Below are positions 18,326 through 26,937 of a stretch of DNA of 64,000 nucleotides, in pieces. A program made the translations under genes and the position numbers. The notes under the pieces were generated by a model. It made no database searches and was not told where the DNA came from. It saw only the letters and a list, made by a program, of their open reading frames with translations. Source of the stretch: Crassaminicella indica (GTDB lineage Bacteria > Bacillota > Clostridia > Peptostreptococcales > Thermotaleaceae); contig NZ_CP078093.1 in assembly GCF_019203185.1 (NCBI RefSeq), positions 496,001-560,000 on the forward strand. The letters are read 5' to 3'. The first letter of the stretch is position 1. Every line of letters begins with the position of its first letter.

Positions 18326-18649
18326 ATGTCACGAAACAGATTGAAAATTCATCTAACCTTTAATAAGGCTACTCATAAAAAATTAGACTATATATCGACT
18401 AAGCTTTTTATCACTAAAGGTTCAATTATTGACGAATTAATAGAATATATTTTAAAAAAAGAACTAGCTTGCAAATACACACATTATGATAGAGATAAAC
18501 TTACTACTACAGTTAATCCTAGCTTTTGGATACAATTTAAGGAATATGCTGATGAGAATAAATTTAAATACAATCACCTAATTGAATTAGCAATGTCAAA
18601 GCGATATAGACATTACCTTAGAAAAATTCAAGCACTAAGAAAAACTTAG
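18326..18649 (+). CDS. small basic putative regulator (ribbon-helix-helix-like)
   Basis: 107 residues, Lys/Arg-rich, with AGGAGG 8 bp ahead of ATG. The opening RLKIHLTFNKATHKKLDYIS, followed by a helix pair (ITKGSIIDELIEYILKKE), has the strand-helix-helix pattern of ribbon-helix-helix DNA-binding proteins. A second similar half follows (TTTVNPSFWIQFKEYADENK, then HLIELAMSKRYRHYL), as if the protein were a tandem of two such units. It is the only plus-strand gene in the transposon and lies divergent from the methyltransferase across a dyad-rich region. Defence loci on mobile elements are often controlled by such small regulators to delay the nuclease until methylation is complete. The fold is inferred from pattern, not certain. 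Confidence 0.55.
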   Translation: MSRNRLKIHLTFNKATHKKLDYISTKLFITKGSIIDELIEYILKKELACKYTHYDRDKLTTTVNPSFWIQFKEYADENKFKYNHLIELAMSKRYRHYLRKIQALRKT

Positions 18650-18761
18650 TAAAAAAGAATGATACTTAAGGAGTTTAAATACCATTCTAGAATTTAAAAT
18701 TTTCACTTAATATTTAATTTTTGATAGGTTCACACATCAAAAACTTTTAATATTATTTATG

Positions 18762-20243
18762 CTAACTATTTTCTATAATTTTCTCATATATATACTCACA
18801 CTTATCGTATATACTACTTTTATCATACTTATGCCTAATTCTCTTAGAAAATATACCTTTTCCTTCTAATTTCTTCAAGCCTTGTGAGTCCCAAGTACCA
18901 TTTTTATTCACTAGCCCAAGAATTACTTTTAAATATACATTTCCCCAATTTATTGCTTTCACTGCATATAATAATAGTATAGATAAAGACCTTTCTTCTC
19001 TTTCTACTTCTAGCAAGCTAATTTCTTTTCCATTATTCATTGTTATCTTTCCTACTACATATTGTCTCTTTGTTTTTCCATCATGAAGCTTAGAAAATTT
19101 CTTACCTTTCTTTCCTTCTGGTAAAGCATTTATCATAACCTGGACATCTTTAATATTTGGTTTACTCTTTAATAGCTTCATAATCTCAATAAATTCTTCT
19201 AGCTCACCTTCTACACTTATATCATCTACGCTTTTATACTCTAATCCCCTAGCTCTGTCAATTCCCCCAGTATCCGCTGTAGTTCTTAAAGCTTCATTTT
19301 CGATTTCATAAAGCTTAGTATTTTCATCTTCATTGTCTCTAACATAGCTTTCTCCAATCTTTACTCTATTGATTTTACTATCCTTTGAGTAAGCATGCTT
19401 TATATTAGATGTTTCAACAAAATCTGACTCCGAATTTTTCGATCCATCTACTTTAGGATCTAATTTCTTATCATCCGTTTCCTTTAATGCTCTGTATTTT
19501 CTTTTTTTAGGTTGGTTGATTTTTCTAATATGCTTAATATATTTTGAACTTATAAATATCTCTTGTGCATTGATTTCCTTTTCCCTAAATTCCATGATTT
19601 CTAGAATTCTTATAATATGCTTCTTCTTTCTTATTCTCGCTTTAATATTAAAGCGATTAAATAAAAAATCAAAGCTTATATTTTCCTTTAACCATAGCTT
19701 CATTCCTACTTGATTAAACATTTTAAGTATACTCTCATTAGTTATGATCCAAGCTAAATGCTTCACATATTCTGTATTTAATAGCTTTCTCTCATATTCA
19801 TCAAAAAAATTTATATGTAAATTTCTTTGTTTATCATAGCTGTAAATAAAGTATTTATCAAGAGAGTCTAATTCAACAATTCTATTGAGTAAAAATCTAT
19901 TTGTAGCAATAATAGCTCTTATAATCTCTAATGCAGGAATTCTATATTCAACCTGGTCTTTGTGTCCCACAAATATTTTTGTAGGAATGTCTTTTTTGCT
20001 TCCTTCAGCTTCTAGTTCTAAAAAGTCTTCTACTATTTCAAATGCAATATCACTTAAATCTAAATCAATAATAGTAGCATCCTTTTTAATCTCACTATTG
20101 TTGATATTCCCATCCTTATAATATCTCCCAAAGGCTAAAAAATGGATAGTTGCCCAATCAAAAGTAATTTTTTTAATTTCCTTGTATCCCTTAAAATATA
20201 CATCTAGCATCCATTTATTGTTGAGCTTATAGGGCTTATCCAT
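18762..20243 (-). CDS. tnsE: TnsE-like transposition targeting protein
   Basis: From ATG 20243 the protein has 493 residues; Tn7 TnsE has about 540. YRIPALEIIRAI near residue 95 matches the equivalent YHIP segment of Tn7 TnsE. The C-terminal domain has LPEGKKGKKFSKLHDGKTKR followed by KEISLLEVEREERSLSILLL, the conserved DNA- and clamp-binding region. A low-complexity linker (about 245-320) separates the two. TnsE directs insertion into replicating conjugal plasmids. Oddly, the same frame continues upstream for about 24 codons with convincing coding sequence (IIVKNWPFQQGEKVKLYW) but no ATG, GTG or TTG, and ATG 20243 lacks a well-spaced ribosome-binding site. The true N-terminus may use a rare start or be reached by frameshifting from tnsD (see the G7 run). 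Confidence 0.85.
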   Translation of the reverse strand: MDKPYKLNNKWMLDVYFKGYKEIKKITFDWATIHFLAFGRYYKDGNINNSEIKKDATIIDLDLSDIAFEIVEDFLELEAEGSKKDIPTKIFVGHKDQVEYRIPALEIIRAIIATNRFLLNRIVELDSLDKYFIYSYDKQRNLHINFFDEYERKLLNTEYVKHLAWIITNESILKMFNQVGMKLWLKENISFDFLFNRFNIKARIRKKKHIIRILEIMEFREKEINAQEIFISSKYIKHIRKINQPKKRKYRALKETDDKKLDPKVDGSKNSESDFVETSNIKHAYSKDSKINRVKIGESYVRDNEDENTKLYEIENEALRTTADTGGIDRARGLEYKSVDDISVEGELEEFIEIMKLLKSKPNIKDVQVMINALPEGKKGKKFSKLHDGKTKRQYVVGKITMNNGKEISLLEVEREERSLSILLLYAVKAINWGNVYLKVILGLVNKNGTWDSQGLKKLEGKGIFSKRIRHKYDKSSIYDKCEYIYEKIIENS

Positions 20244-20317
20244 CCAATATAGCTTAACCTTTTCTCCTTGTTGAAAAGGCCAATTCTTTACAATTATGTT
20301 TTCTTTACCCCCGATGC

Positions 20318-22198
20318 TTATCCCCCCCTATTTATGTATGCTTCTAAGCTGTCCTTGATTTTATTAAAAGCCTTCGTTCTAATCCCTGCTAGTCTTTGGA
20401 TTTCCCATAATCGAACAGGCTCTTTTCTAGCTATTTTTTCATCTATTATTTTCTTGGATCTCCTTATTTGAAAGTCCGTTACGCTTTCCAAAATACTATC
20501 TAAAAATTCCTTTGTTTTTGGTAGCTTATCTAAATTTTTTTCAAGAGTAGGAAGAATACCTAACATTTTTCCTATATTAGATTTTGTGATTCTTATAGGC
20601 TTTTGGCTTGCTAATAGCTTCCTATGAGCTTCTTTTACAGCTTCTACTATTTCTGTATCTCTTACATCCCAAGCTACTCTTTGATCACTTTTATAATCAA
20701 TCTCCTGCTTATTCATCTTCTTTGGAAGGTTTGAAAAAAGCCATTCCTTTTCATGACTATATAAATAAGAGTACTCCTTCTGACATAGTCTTCTAATTTG
20801 CGTTCTTGAAAGACTTGGCTGCTCTCTTATGGTACCTATAATCTTATCCTTATATGCTTGTATATCAATTTCTTTTCCCTGAGCTTTATTAACTTTTACT
20901 TCCTTTACAATTGCTTTAGAGCCTTCAAAATAGTTAAGCCCTAATTTTTTATCAAAATTTTTTATTGTTTTAGGATCACACTTCATTAATCTAGCCACTT
21001 CTCTTAATCCATACTTTTCTTCTTTTAGATATGCTTTGAGTTTATTTTCCCATACATGTCCAAAGGCTTTAATTCTTCCCACCCTATATCGATCTTCTTC
21101 AAATTGATCTGGTCCTTTTCTAGAGTAAACAAAGCCACAAGTACAAGAAAAGGTTCCTACTGGCAGCCTAGTTTTATAATCAGCAGTTATTTTCAAATTG
21201 GTAACAACATCCTTTTTATAATGCTCTGCAACAGGATTCAAGCATGGCCAGGGACTTTCGCCAAAGGGAGAATAGCCTTCTTCCTTTGACTTGAAAAAAT
21301 GTTTTATATCCTCAGTTAGAAAATCGATAAAAAGTATATGTCTTATAGGATGTACTGTTCTTTTACTGTTTCTTGAAATGACCTTCAACCAATTATATTC
21401 ATCGTCCTGATCTATATCGGATTCAAGCTTATTTAGTAGCTCCTTTCCATAAAACCAAATAAACGCATTGTATAGCTTCTTTTGCTGTATTGTCTTATTG
21501 ACCGATAAAAAACCCTTTTTATCAAGAAGCTCTTTATACTTCTTTGCTACAAACTCTTTATCAAATGCTGCTAGATCATTATCTAGTAAATAACGTGCAG
21601 CTTGAGCTATTTTCACTAATTCTTTATCAATAGCTTTTCTTTCTATATCCAGCTCTAGTAACTTTTCATCTAGTCTTATAAATTCAATTCTACTTGCTTT
21701 TGTTTTATCTATTTTATATTTCTTTAGCTTTACTTCATGCTCAGGGCAAACAAACACCCCTTGGACTTGATGTATTCTGTGGATATAGGCTTCTCCATAT
21801 TTCTTTATCTCTTTCTGCGAGCATAGTGGACAATAATATATACCTTCTTTCTTGCATATACCTCCTGCTACCATACCAAGCCTTGTATAAATACCTTGTC
21901 CATCCTCAAATTTCATGGTATTTATTAAAGTATTTTTCCTTTCCTTTGGTAAAAACGGAGCATAAAAAGGAAAAAGTGTATGGTTTTTTATAAGGTAATC
22001 TGACGTATATTTTTTCCCTAGCTGCTTTGCTAAATGCTCTAGCTTGCATGGTAAATATAAGCTTGGGATAACACTATCCCTACCAAATAATTCTCTTAAG
22101 GTATCCTTGTAATCAATATTACCTATATAGTAGTGATACCTAGCTATAGCTCCATATAATAATTCATCTTCATGGGGGTCGGTGAAAAATGTAAGCAT
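20318..22198 (-). CDS. tnsD: TnsD/TniQ-family attTn7-binding protein
   Basis: 626 residues. The opening MLTFFTDPHEDELLYGAIAR is the TniQ/TnsD start. A zinc finger with C123-x2-C126 and C151-x2-H154 (YYCPLCSQ, then VFVCPEHEV) matches the CCCH finger of Tn7 TnsD. The later part has helix-turn-helix-like segments (LREVARLMKCDPKTIKNFDK; SRTQIRRLCQKEYSYLY) for sequence-specific binding. TnsD recognises the 3' end of glmS and recruits TnsC; the element's position 20 bp past glmS agrees with this. It starts 3 bp after tnsC ends and finishes on seven consecutive G (minus strand) just before its stop codon, which is unusual in such AT-rich DNA. Confidence 0.93.
   Translation of the reverse strand: MLTFFTDPHEDELLYGAIARYHYYIGNIDYKDTLRELFGRDSVIPSLYLPCKLEHLAKQLGKKYTSDYLIKNHTLFPFYAPFLPKERKNTLINTMKFEDGQGIYTRLGMVAGGICKKEGIYYCPLCSQKEIKKYGEAYIHRIHQVQGVFVCPEHEVKLKKYKIDKTKASRIEFIRLDEKLLELDIERKAIDKELVKIAQAARYLLDNDLAAFDKEFVAKKYKELLDKKGFLSVNKTIQQKKLYNAFIWFYGKELLNKLESDIDQDDEYNWLKVISRNSKRTVHPIRHILFIDFLTEDIKHFFKSKEEGYSPFGESPWPCLNPVAEHYKKDVVTNLKITADYKTRLPVGTFSCTCGFVYSRKGPDQFEEDRYRVGRIKAFGHVWENKLKAYLKEEKYGLREVARLMKCDPKTIKNFDKKLGLNYFEGSKAIVKEVKVNKAQGKEIDIQAYKDKIIGTIREQPSLSRTQIRRLCQKEYSYLYSHEKEWLFSNLPKKMNKQEIDYKSDQRVAWDVRDTEIVEAVKEAHRKLLASQKPIRITKSNIGKMLGILPTLEKNLDKLPKTKEFLDSILESVTDFQIRRSKKIIDEKIARKEPVRLWEIQRLAGIRTKAFNKIKDSLEAYINRGG
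20322..20328 (-). other. G7 run at the end of tnsD: possible frameshift or slippage site
   Basis: On the minus strand the last tnsD codons read AGG GGG GGA TAA. A -1 slip on the seven G, or one extra G in the transcript, gives AGG GGG GGG ATA AGC and continues without a stop directly into the tnsE frame. Direct observation of sequence; programmed slippage is inference. Confidence 0.5.
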
Positions 22199-22201
22199 TT
22201 T

Positions 22202-23899
22202 TTATTCCGCCTTTATAAACTCCTTTACAGGATCTTTAATATATCCTTTTTGCTTAAGTAGTTCATAGGCATGTACCTTTTTTTGCTTTGCAATTTTGAA
22301 TATTTTCCTTAAATCCTTTTCTTCATAGGGTACATCCTTACGGATATTTTTCCCTATTTTCTTTTTTTCATTAGCATTGATTGCTTTTTTGATGACTTCT
22401 GCTTTTATTACATTGAAATCATCATCTACTCCAAATTTTTGAACTGTTCTTTTCACCAAATCCCCTAATTCCTTTTCAGTAAGCTCATCAAAGATCCCCA
22501 ATGTACATACTTCTACTATTAGGTTCTCTACTATATTATTTCTTTTCATTTCAAAATATTTTTCTTGATGCTTTGCCATTTCCTTAATCTTTCCTGCTAA
22601 ATCAATATCTCTTTTATGACTGAAGGAAATATCATCTAAATTTATGGCTATGTCTTCATAGTTATTCATCTGTTCCCTATTATTGCTTCTAAGTGCCTTG
22701 ATCATTGGTTGAATCATGTGTAAATCTTCCTTTGAAGCTTTTTTGATGATTGCCTTTGTTAACTTTTCCTTATCAGTATTCAAGGCTCTTTCCTGTGCTA
22801 GAGTAAATAAATTCACTGCTACAGAAGTAATTCCCTGACATTGATCATAGAATAAATCCTTCATTTCCTGTGTAAGCTCTGTTTTCTCCCTAAGCCACTG
22901 AAACTCCCAAAGGGTTTCAATAAAAAAATCCCATTCATCACTTTCTCGACTCATACGATCCCATATAATATTTCCTTCACTTCCAGCTCTTCTAGCCTGT
23001 CTAAAATCCTTTTTAAATATTTTAAGGGCTTTAAAGGTTCCTATTAGTACTGTTGGTATTCCTACTGTGTTTGTTAAGGTTACAAAGAAATTCAGCATTT
23101 CATCAGAATCATTTTTTGCATTTATTAAATGTTGAATCTCATCTATGACCAAAATTCCAATTCCATATATATTAGCAAGTGATGTCATGTGTAGCAACAT
23201 AGAAGAAGTGATCCGATTTAAATACCCATACTTTTCAAGATATCGAGTCCCAAGAAGATCATCTATAGCCTTGAAAAAGCTTTTACAAAGGGTTGATAAG
23301 CTTCCGTCATAGGGACAATCAATTTTTAACCACACAAGCTGTGTTCTGCTTAATAGCTTTCCCTTATACTCTTCATGCTTGATGATTTGAGGATACATCA
23401 ACAGTAGCCTTTCTATTGCTGTAGTTTTTCCTATCCCAGATATACCAATGATAGATAGAGAATCTGCTGTAGAACGTATATGCTCCATATTTGATATTAA
23501 AGCTTGCTCTCTTTCTTCCTTTTTTTCAGAACGCACTTCATTTAATATCTTTAATCTTTCAAAATAACTTTTATCCAAAGGATTTCTTGCTAAATATCCT
23601 CTTCTAATCATTGAAGATAGCTTACCTTCTATAGAAAAATGATCTGGCAGTGGCTGTATAAAATTTTTAAGTCTTTTAATCATATGAAATCTTAGATTTT
23701 TACTTTTAAATCTTTCATTTTCTTGAAGAATTGGATATCTTGTAAATTGATCTATAATCTTTTCCTCTGTAAAAATTGCAGGTAACGCTTCTATATATGG
23801 ATTATCCGCATAATCAATAATTTCTTGCTCTTTGTATTCTGCAAGCTCTATCCTTCCCTTGAGTAAAGGATTACTTTTACTTCTTTCCAAGCTTCTCAT
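22202..23899 (-). CDS. tnsC: TnsC-like AAA+ regulator ATPase
   Basis: 565 residues, close to Tn7 TnsC's 555. Walker A IIGISGIGKTTAIERLL (about residue 153), Walker B IGILVIDEIQHLI (about 246), sensor-like TVLIGTFKAL (about 290). TnsC forms an ATP-dependent filament that links the target selectors TnsD or TnsE to the TnsAB transposase and mediates target immunity. The start overlaps the end of tnsB by 23 bp, and tnsD begins 3 bp after its stop, so the genes are translationally linked. The N-terminal region (residues 1-130) contains the usual TnsA/TnsB contact region by position only. Intact by motif. Confidence 0.94.
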   Translation of the reverse strand: MRSLERSKSNPLLKGRIELAEYKEQEIIDYADNPYIEALPAIFTEEKIIDQFTRYPILQENERFKSKNLRFHMIKRLKNFIQPLPDHFSIEGKLSSMIRRGYLARNPLDKSYFERLKILNEVRSEKKEEREQALISNMEHIRSTADSLSIIGISGIGKTTAIERLLLMYPQIIKHEEYKGKLLSRTQLVWLKIDCPYDGSLSTLCKSFFKAIDDLLGTRYLEKYGYLNRITSSMLLHMTSLANIYGIGILVIDEIQHLINAKNDSDEMLNFFVTLTNTVGIPTVLIGTFKALKIFKKDFRQARRAGSEGNIIWDRMSRESDEWDFFIETLWEFQWLREKTELTQEMKDLFYDQCQGITSVAVNLFTLAQERALNTDKEKLTKAIIKKASKEDLHMIQPMIKALRSNNREQMNNYEDIAINLDDISFSHKRDIDLAGKIKEMAKHQEKYFEMKRNNIVENLIVEVCTLGIFDELTEKELGDLVKRTVQKFGVDDDFNVIKAEVIKKAINANEKKKIGKNIRKDVPYEEKDLRKIFKIAKQKKVHAYELLKQKGYIKDPVKEFIKAE

Positions 23900-26039
23900 C
23901 CCTTTTTCTTTTGATTTTTTCCATCAAGGTTAATCGCCTTGTATCCTGTTCTTCCTCATCCTCTTTTACAGCTTCTTTATTAAAGGCTTTTATGATTCCT
24001 TCCTTTTCTTCTCTTCCTATTTCAAAGGCTTCTTTTTTTCTGTTAATTTCTTTTTCTAAAGCTCTATTTTCTCTGATTCCTTTAAGCTTCTTTGATTTTG
24101 AAATAGTTTCTACAATAGTATTTTTCTTTTCTTTCTCTGCTTTTTTTACAAGGTCTTCTATTTCCTTATCTAAATCTATATTTAATTGATTTTGTTTATC
24201 CTTTTCCCATTCTATAAGCTCTTCCTTTAATTCTTCTTGAAATATAATTTCTTCTAGTCTACAATCCTTATATTGAAGGCTTTTCTTTAAAAGATGACAT
24301 ACTTCATAGCCTTTTCCGTCTTCATTAAGAATATATATAGCATTCATATTTCTAGGGTCATATACAACATCAACCCATCTCTGCTTAGCTTTTACAAACC
24401 ACTGCTCCTCAATGGCTTTTTTAGAGCTATAGAATAGCTTCTTAAACTTTAATCCTGCTCGTGATATGCTTGCTTTACCCTTTGGTAGAAGATTTAGCTT
24501 CATAATATCCCTATCTATGACTCTTAATCTTCCTTTTTTATTTTTAATTCCCCAATTCCATAAATTGATTGGAGTTGGATTTAATTCATCAGAAATCATT
24601 TCTTTATCCATATTGTAATTGGTAATAATCTTATGATTATGATGCAGTACCATCTTTATAAGTATTTGAGTAAATTCTTCTAGTGTTAGTGTTGCATCTA
24701 ATCTATAATCTCGATCTCCTCTTTCCCTAAACTCCTTTTGTATTGCCCCTGGTGTTTTATGCTTGAGCTTTTCATTAACGGTTCTAAAGCTTCTCTCAAC
24801 AATTCCCTTTAAATCTCCTCTGTAAGGCGGTGTATTTTCTATTTTCACATTTAAATTATTTATTAAATTTTCAACAGAATAGCCTTCAAATTCTCCTCGG
24901 TCAGCTATGATTGTTTCTGGTAGATGCTCACATGGCCATTGTTCCTTTGTAATATGAATATCATACTCCTTACAGAATTCTACCTTATCTGCTATCATAT
25001 TATCTAATGCCATCATAGCCCCCATCCAAGATGGCCCTTCTAAACCTGTATAAATCCCTGTAACCAACCTAGAGTACACATCTATTACCATATATATTAT
25101 GGGTCTACCTATAATCCTATTTCTGTTCAAGGAGCTTACAATATATATATCTGCTACTGTAGCATCAATCTGAAATCTAGTTCCTGGTCCATCCGTTTCC
25201 ATAGCAGTAGTTCCTAATATAGGTCTATACTTCAATTTATATTCCTTTTTGCTCCCCCTAAAGGTTACATTCTTTTGTATATCCTCGTAATTTTTAAACC
25301 AGTAATAAAATTGTCTATAGGAAGGAATTCTAGCTTTACTCCATACCTTATATTTAATTTCTCCATTCTCTACATATTTGTCTGAAAAGAATTCCTTTAG
25401 CATAGAATTATATGCAGCCTTTATAGTAGGTTTTTCCTTCTTTCTATAAAATTTATCTATAGATAGGTTTATAATTTTCTTTATATCCTCTGTTATATTT
25501 ATTCCTTCTTGTACTTCTCCCATATAATCTACTTTTTTAGGCCTTCCAACCTTCTTGCTTTTTAAATTTCTTTCTTTCCCCTTTGCTCCTGAATTTTTGT
25601 AATCAGGTAATAGAGCATTTTTAGTCATTCCTCTTTCCCAAAATCTATTAAATATTCTTTTTAGACTAACTCTAGCTATGTTTTCTTTATCTGCTATCTC
25701 TTTAAATAGCTTTTCTCTTCCCTTTTTCTCTAGAAAAGCTTCTTTATTACTCTCCCAATATTTTTTTATGATCTCCCATTGTTGATCTCTCTTATATCTT
25801 GCATTTTCTGATAGATCCTTTTCATCAATGTTATTAAGATATGGATCTGGAATTTTAATAAGTACTCCAGTTGCAATTTCTTCTTCTAATTTGTCTATAT
25901 GCTCTTTTTTTGGCATGCACATGGTCATGCCCATTATTACATAGTATAAATACATGCTTTCATGATCAATATATAATATCCTTAGCTTTTCTCCATTTTC
26001 TTTATTGGTATATTGGAGTGTCATATTCTCTAGAATCAT
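23877..26039 (-). CDS. tnsB: TnsB DDE transposase
   Basis: 720 residues, near Tn7 TnsB's 702. An N-terminal DNA-binding region (about 60-260, with a helix-turn-helix-like IADKENIARVSLKRIFNRFW) precedes the RNase H-fold core. Acidic catalytic residues lie in RFQIDATVADIYIV (about D291), TIIADRGEFEGYS (about D378) and GDLKGIVERSFRTVNEKL (about E413). TnsB binds the end repeats and cuts and joins the 3' strands. A basic, Glu/Lys-rich C-terminal tail, as in Tn7, would contact TnsC. It overlaps tnsA by 4 bp (ATGA) and tnsC by 23 bp. All three catalytic positions are present. Confidence 0.95.
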   Translation of the reverse strand: MILENMTLQYTNKENGEKLRILYIDHESMYLYYVIMGMTMCMPKKEHIDKLEEEIATGVLIKIPDPYLNNIDEKDLSENARYKRDQQWEIIKKYWESNKEAFLEKKGREKLFKEIADKENIARVSLKRIFNRFWERGMTKNALLPDYKNSGAKGKERNLKSKKVGRPKKVDYMGEVQEGINITEDIKKIINLSIDKFYRKKEKPTIKAAYNSMLKEFFSDKYVENGEIKYKVWSKARIPSYRQFYYWFKNYEDIQKNVTFRGSKKEYKLKYRPILGTTAMETDGPGTRFQIDATVADIYIVSSLNRNRIIGRPIIYMVIDVYSRLVTGIYTGLEGPSWMGAMMALDNMIADKVEFCKEYDIHITKEQWPCEHLPETIIADRGEFEGYSVENLINNLNVKIENTPPYRGDLKGIVERSFRTVNEKLKHKTPGAIQKEFRERGDRDYRLDATLTLEEFTQILIKMVLHHNHKIITNYNMDKEMISDELNPTPINLWNWGIKNKKGRLRVIDRDIMKLNLLPKGKASISRAGLKFKKLFYSSKKAIEEQWFVKAKQRWVDVVYDPRNMNAIYILNEDGKGYEVCHLLKKSLQYKDCRLEEIIFQEELKEELIEWEKDKQNQLNIDLDKEIEDLVKKAEKEKKNTIVETISKSKKLKGIRENRALEKEINRKKEAFEIGREEKEGIIKAFNKEAVKEDEEEQDTRRLTLMEKIKRKRDEKLGKK

Positions 26040-26884
26040 GATATGTTCAGCTCCTTATTTAGCTCTTCCCTTGATAACTGGACTTTCATCACTTTATTTA
26101 TATCCAAAGGCTGAGACAAGTCTACCTTTAATATTTTTCTTATGAGCAAATGCTTAAACATACATATTCCTGTCCCTGCTGCTAAAAATAAATCCTTATC
26201 AAACTGACTTGAAATGCTTCTTATACTTTCCTTGCTATCTATAACTCGTCTAATATATTCAACAAGTATATCTCCTATATACTCTTTATCTAGCTCTTTT
26301 AGAGAATCTATTTCATCAATATTATAATAGCTGTATATATAGCTTATATTCTTAGCCATAGTATTATTAATTTCTTTTTCTGTAGCAATGCCCCAATCAA
26401 TCCCTTGCTTTTCCCAATATCGTCTTTCAATCTCAAATTTTTCTATAACCCTCTCATCCATGAGTTTCTCTGAAGGCTTTATTGTTCTTGCTACATCTAT
26501 GTTTTTACCATCTACTCTTTTAGTTACTAAAAAATCCGTAGTCATTACTGTATATTCATTTGTCCTTGGATCAGTAGGATGCTTGATACCTAATTCATCA
26601 GCAATTAGGATTGTTTCTTCTATTGGTAATAAAGGGAATTGCTCTCTGATGTCTATTACTTCATCTGAAAAATCTGAAATATAAAAATAATTTTTTTCTA
26701 GATCTGATAGAAAATCATATTGTCGATTAATTTTGATTCCAACTAACCTACTTTCTCTTCCTGTTGAAGGCACATCCTGAATTAAAAGCCATGGTTTATA
26801 GGCTTCTTCTATACCTTGTCCTCGCCCTTCTTTGATAAGCTTTTCTATTCTTTCTCTGTTTATATATCTTTCTCTTTTACTCAT
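26036..26884 (-). CDS. tnsA: TnsA endonuclease subunit
   Basis: 282 residues against 273 in Tn7. The restriction-endonuclease-like active site is visible: E63 in DFLSDLEKNYF, D117 in VMTTDFLVTKR and K136 in DVARTIKPSEKL, nearly the positions of E63, D114 and K132 in Tn7. TnsA cuts the 5' strands so that, with TnsB, the element moves by cut-and-paste rather than by cointegrate formation. A C-terminal helical domain (residues 165-282) fits the TnsA C-terminal domain that binds TnsC. It is the first gene inside the glmS-proximal end. The ribosome-binding site GAGGTGA is 9 bp ahead of ATG but is buried in a 15-bp stem (26890-26933). Confidence 0.95.
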   Translation of the reverse strand: MSKRERYINRERIEKLIKEGRGQGIEEAYKPWLLIQDVPSTGRESRLVGIKINRQYDFLSDLEKNYFYISDFSDEVIDIREQFPLLPIEETILIADELGIKHPTDPRTNEYTVMTTDFLVTKRVDGKNIDVARTIKPSEKLMDERVIEKFEIERRYWEKQGIDWGIATEKEINNTMAKNISYIYSYYNIDEIDSLKELDKEYIGDILVEYIRRVIDSKESIRSISSQFDKDLFLAAGTGICMFKHLLIRKILKVDLSQPLDINKVMKVQLSREELNKELNIS

Positions 26885-26889
26885 AAAGA

Positions 26890-26933
26890 AAAATCACCTC
26901 TTTGCATTTATTCTAACACAAAGAGGTGATTTT
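26890..26933 (-). promoter_or_regulatory. RBS-sequestering hairpin with an extended -10 in its loop, tnsA leader
   Basis: Perfect 15-bp arms (CAAAGAGGTGATTTT at 26919-26933 and its complement at 26890-26904) with a 14-base loop. The arm nearer tnsA contains its GAGGTGA. The stem is followed on the minus strand by TTCTTT, so it may also terminate transcription. The loop (26905-26918) contains TGTTAGAAT, an extended -10; a transcript starting there would lack the first arm and leave the ribosome-binding site free. Read-through RNA from glmS would include both arms. Confidence 0.65.
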
Positions 26934-26937
26934 AATT

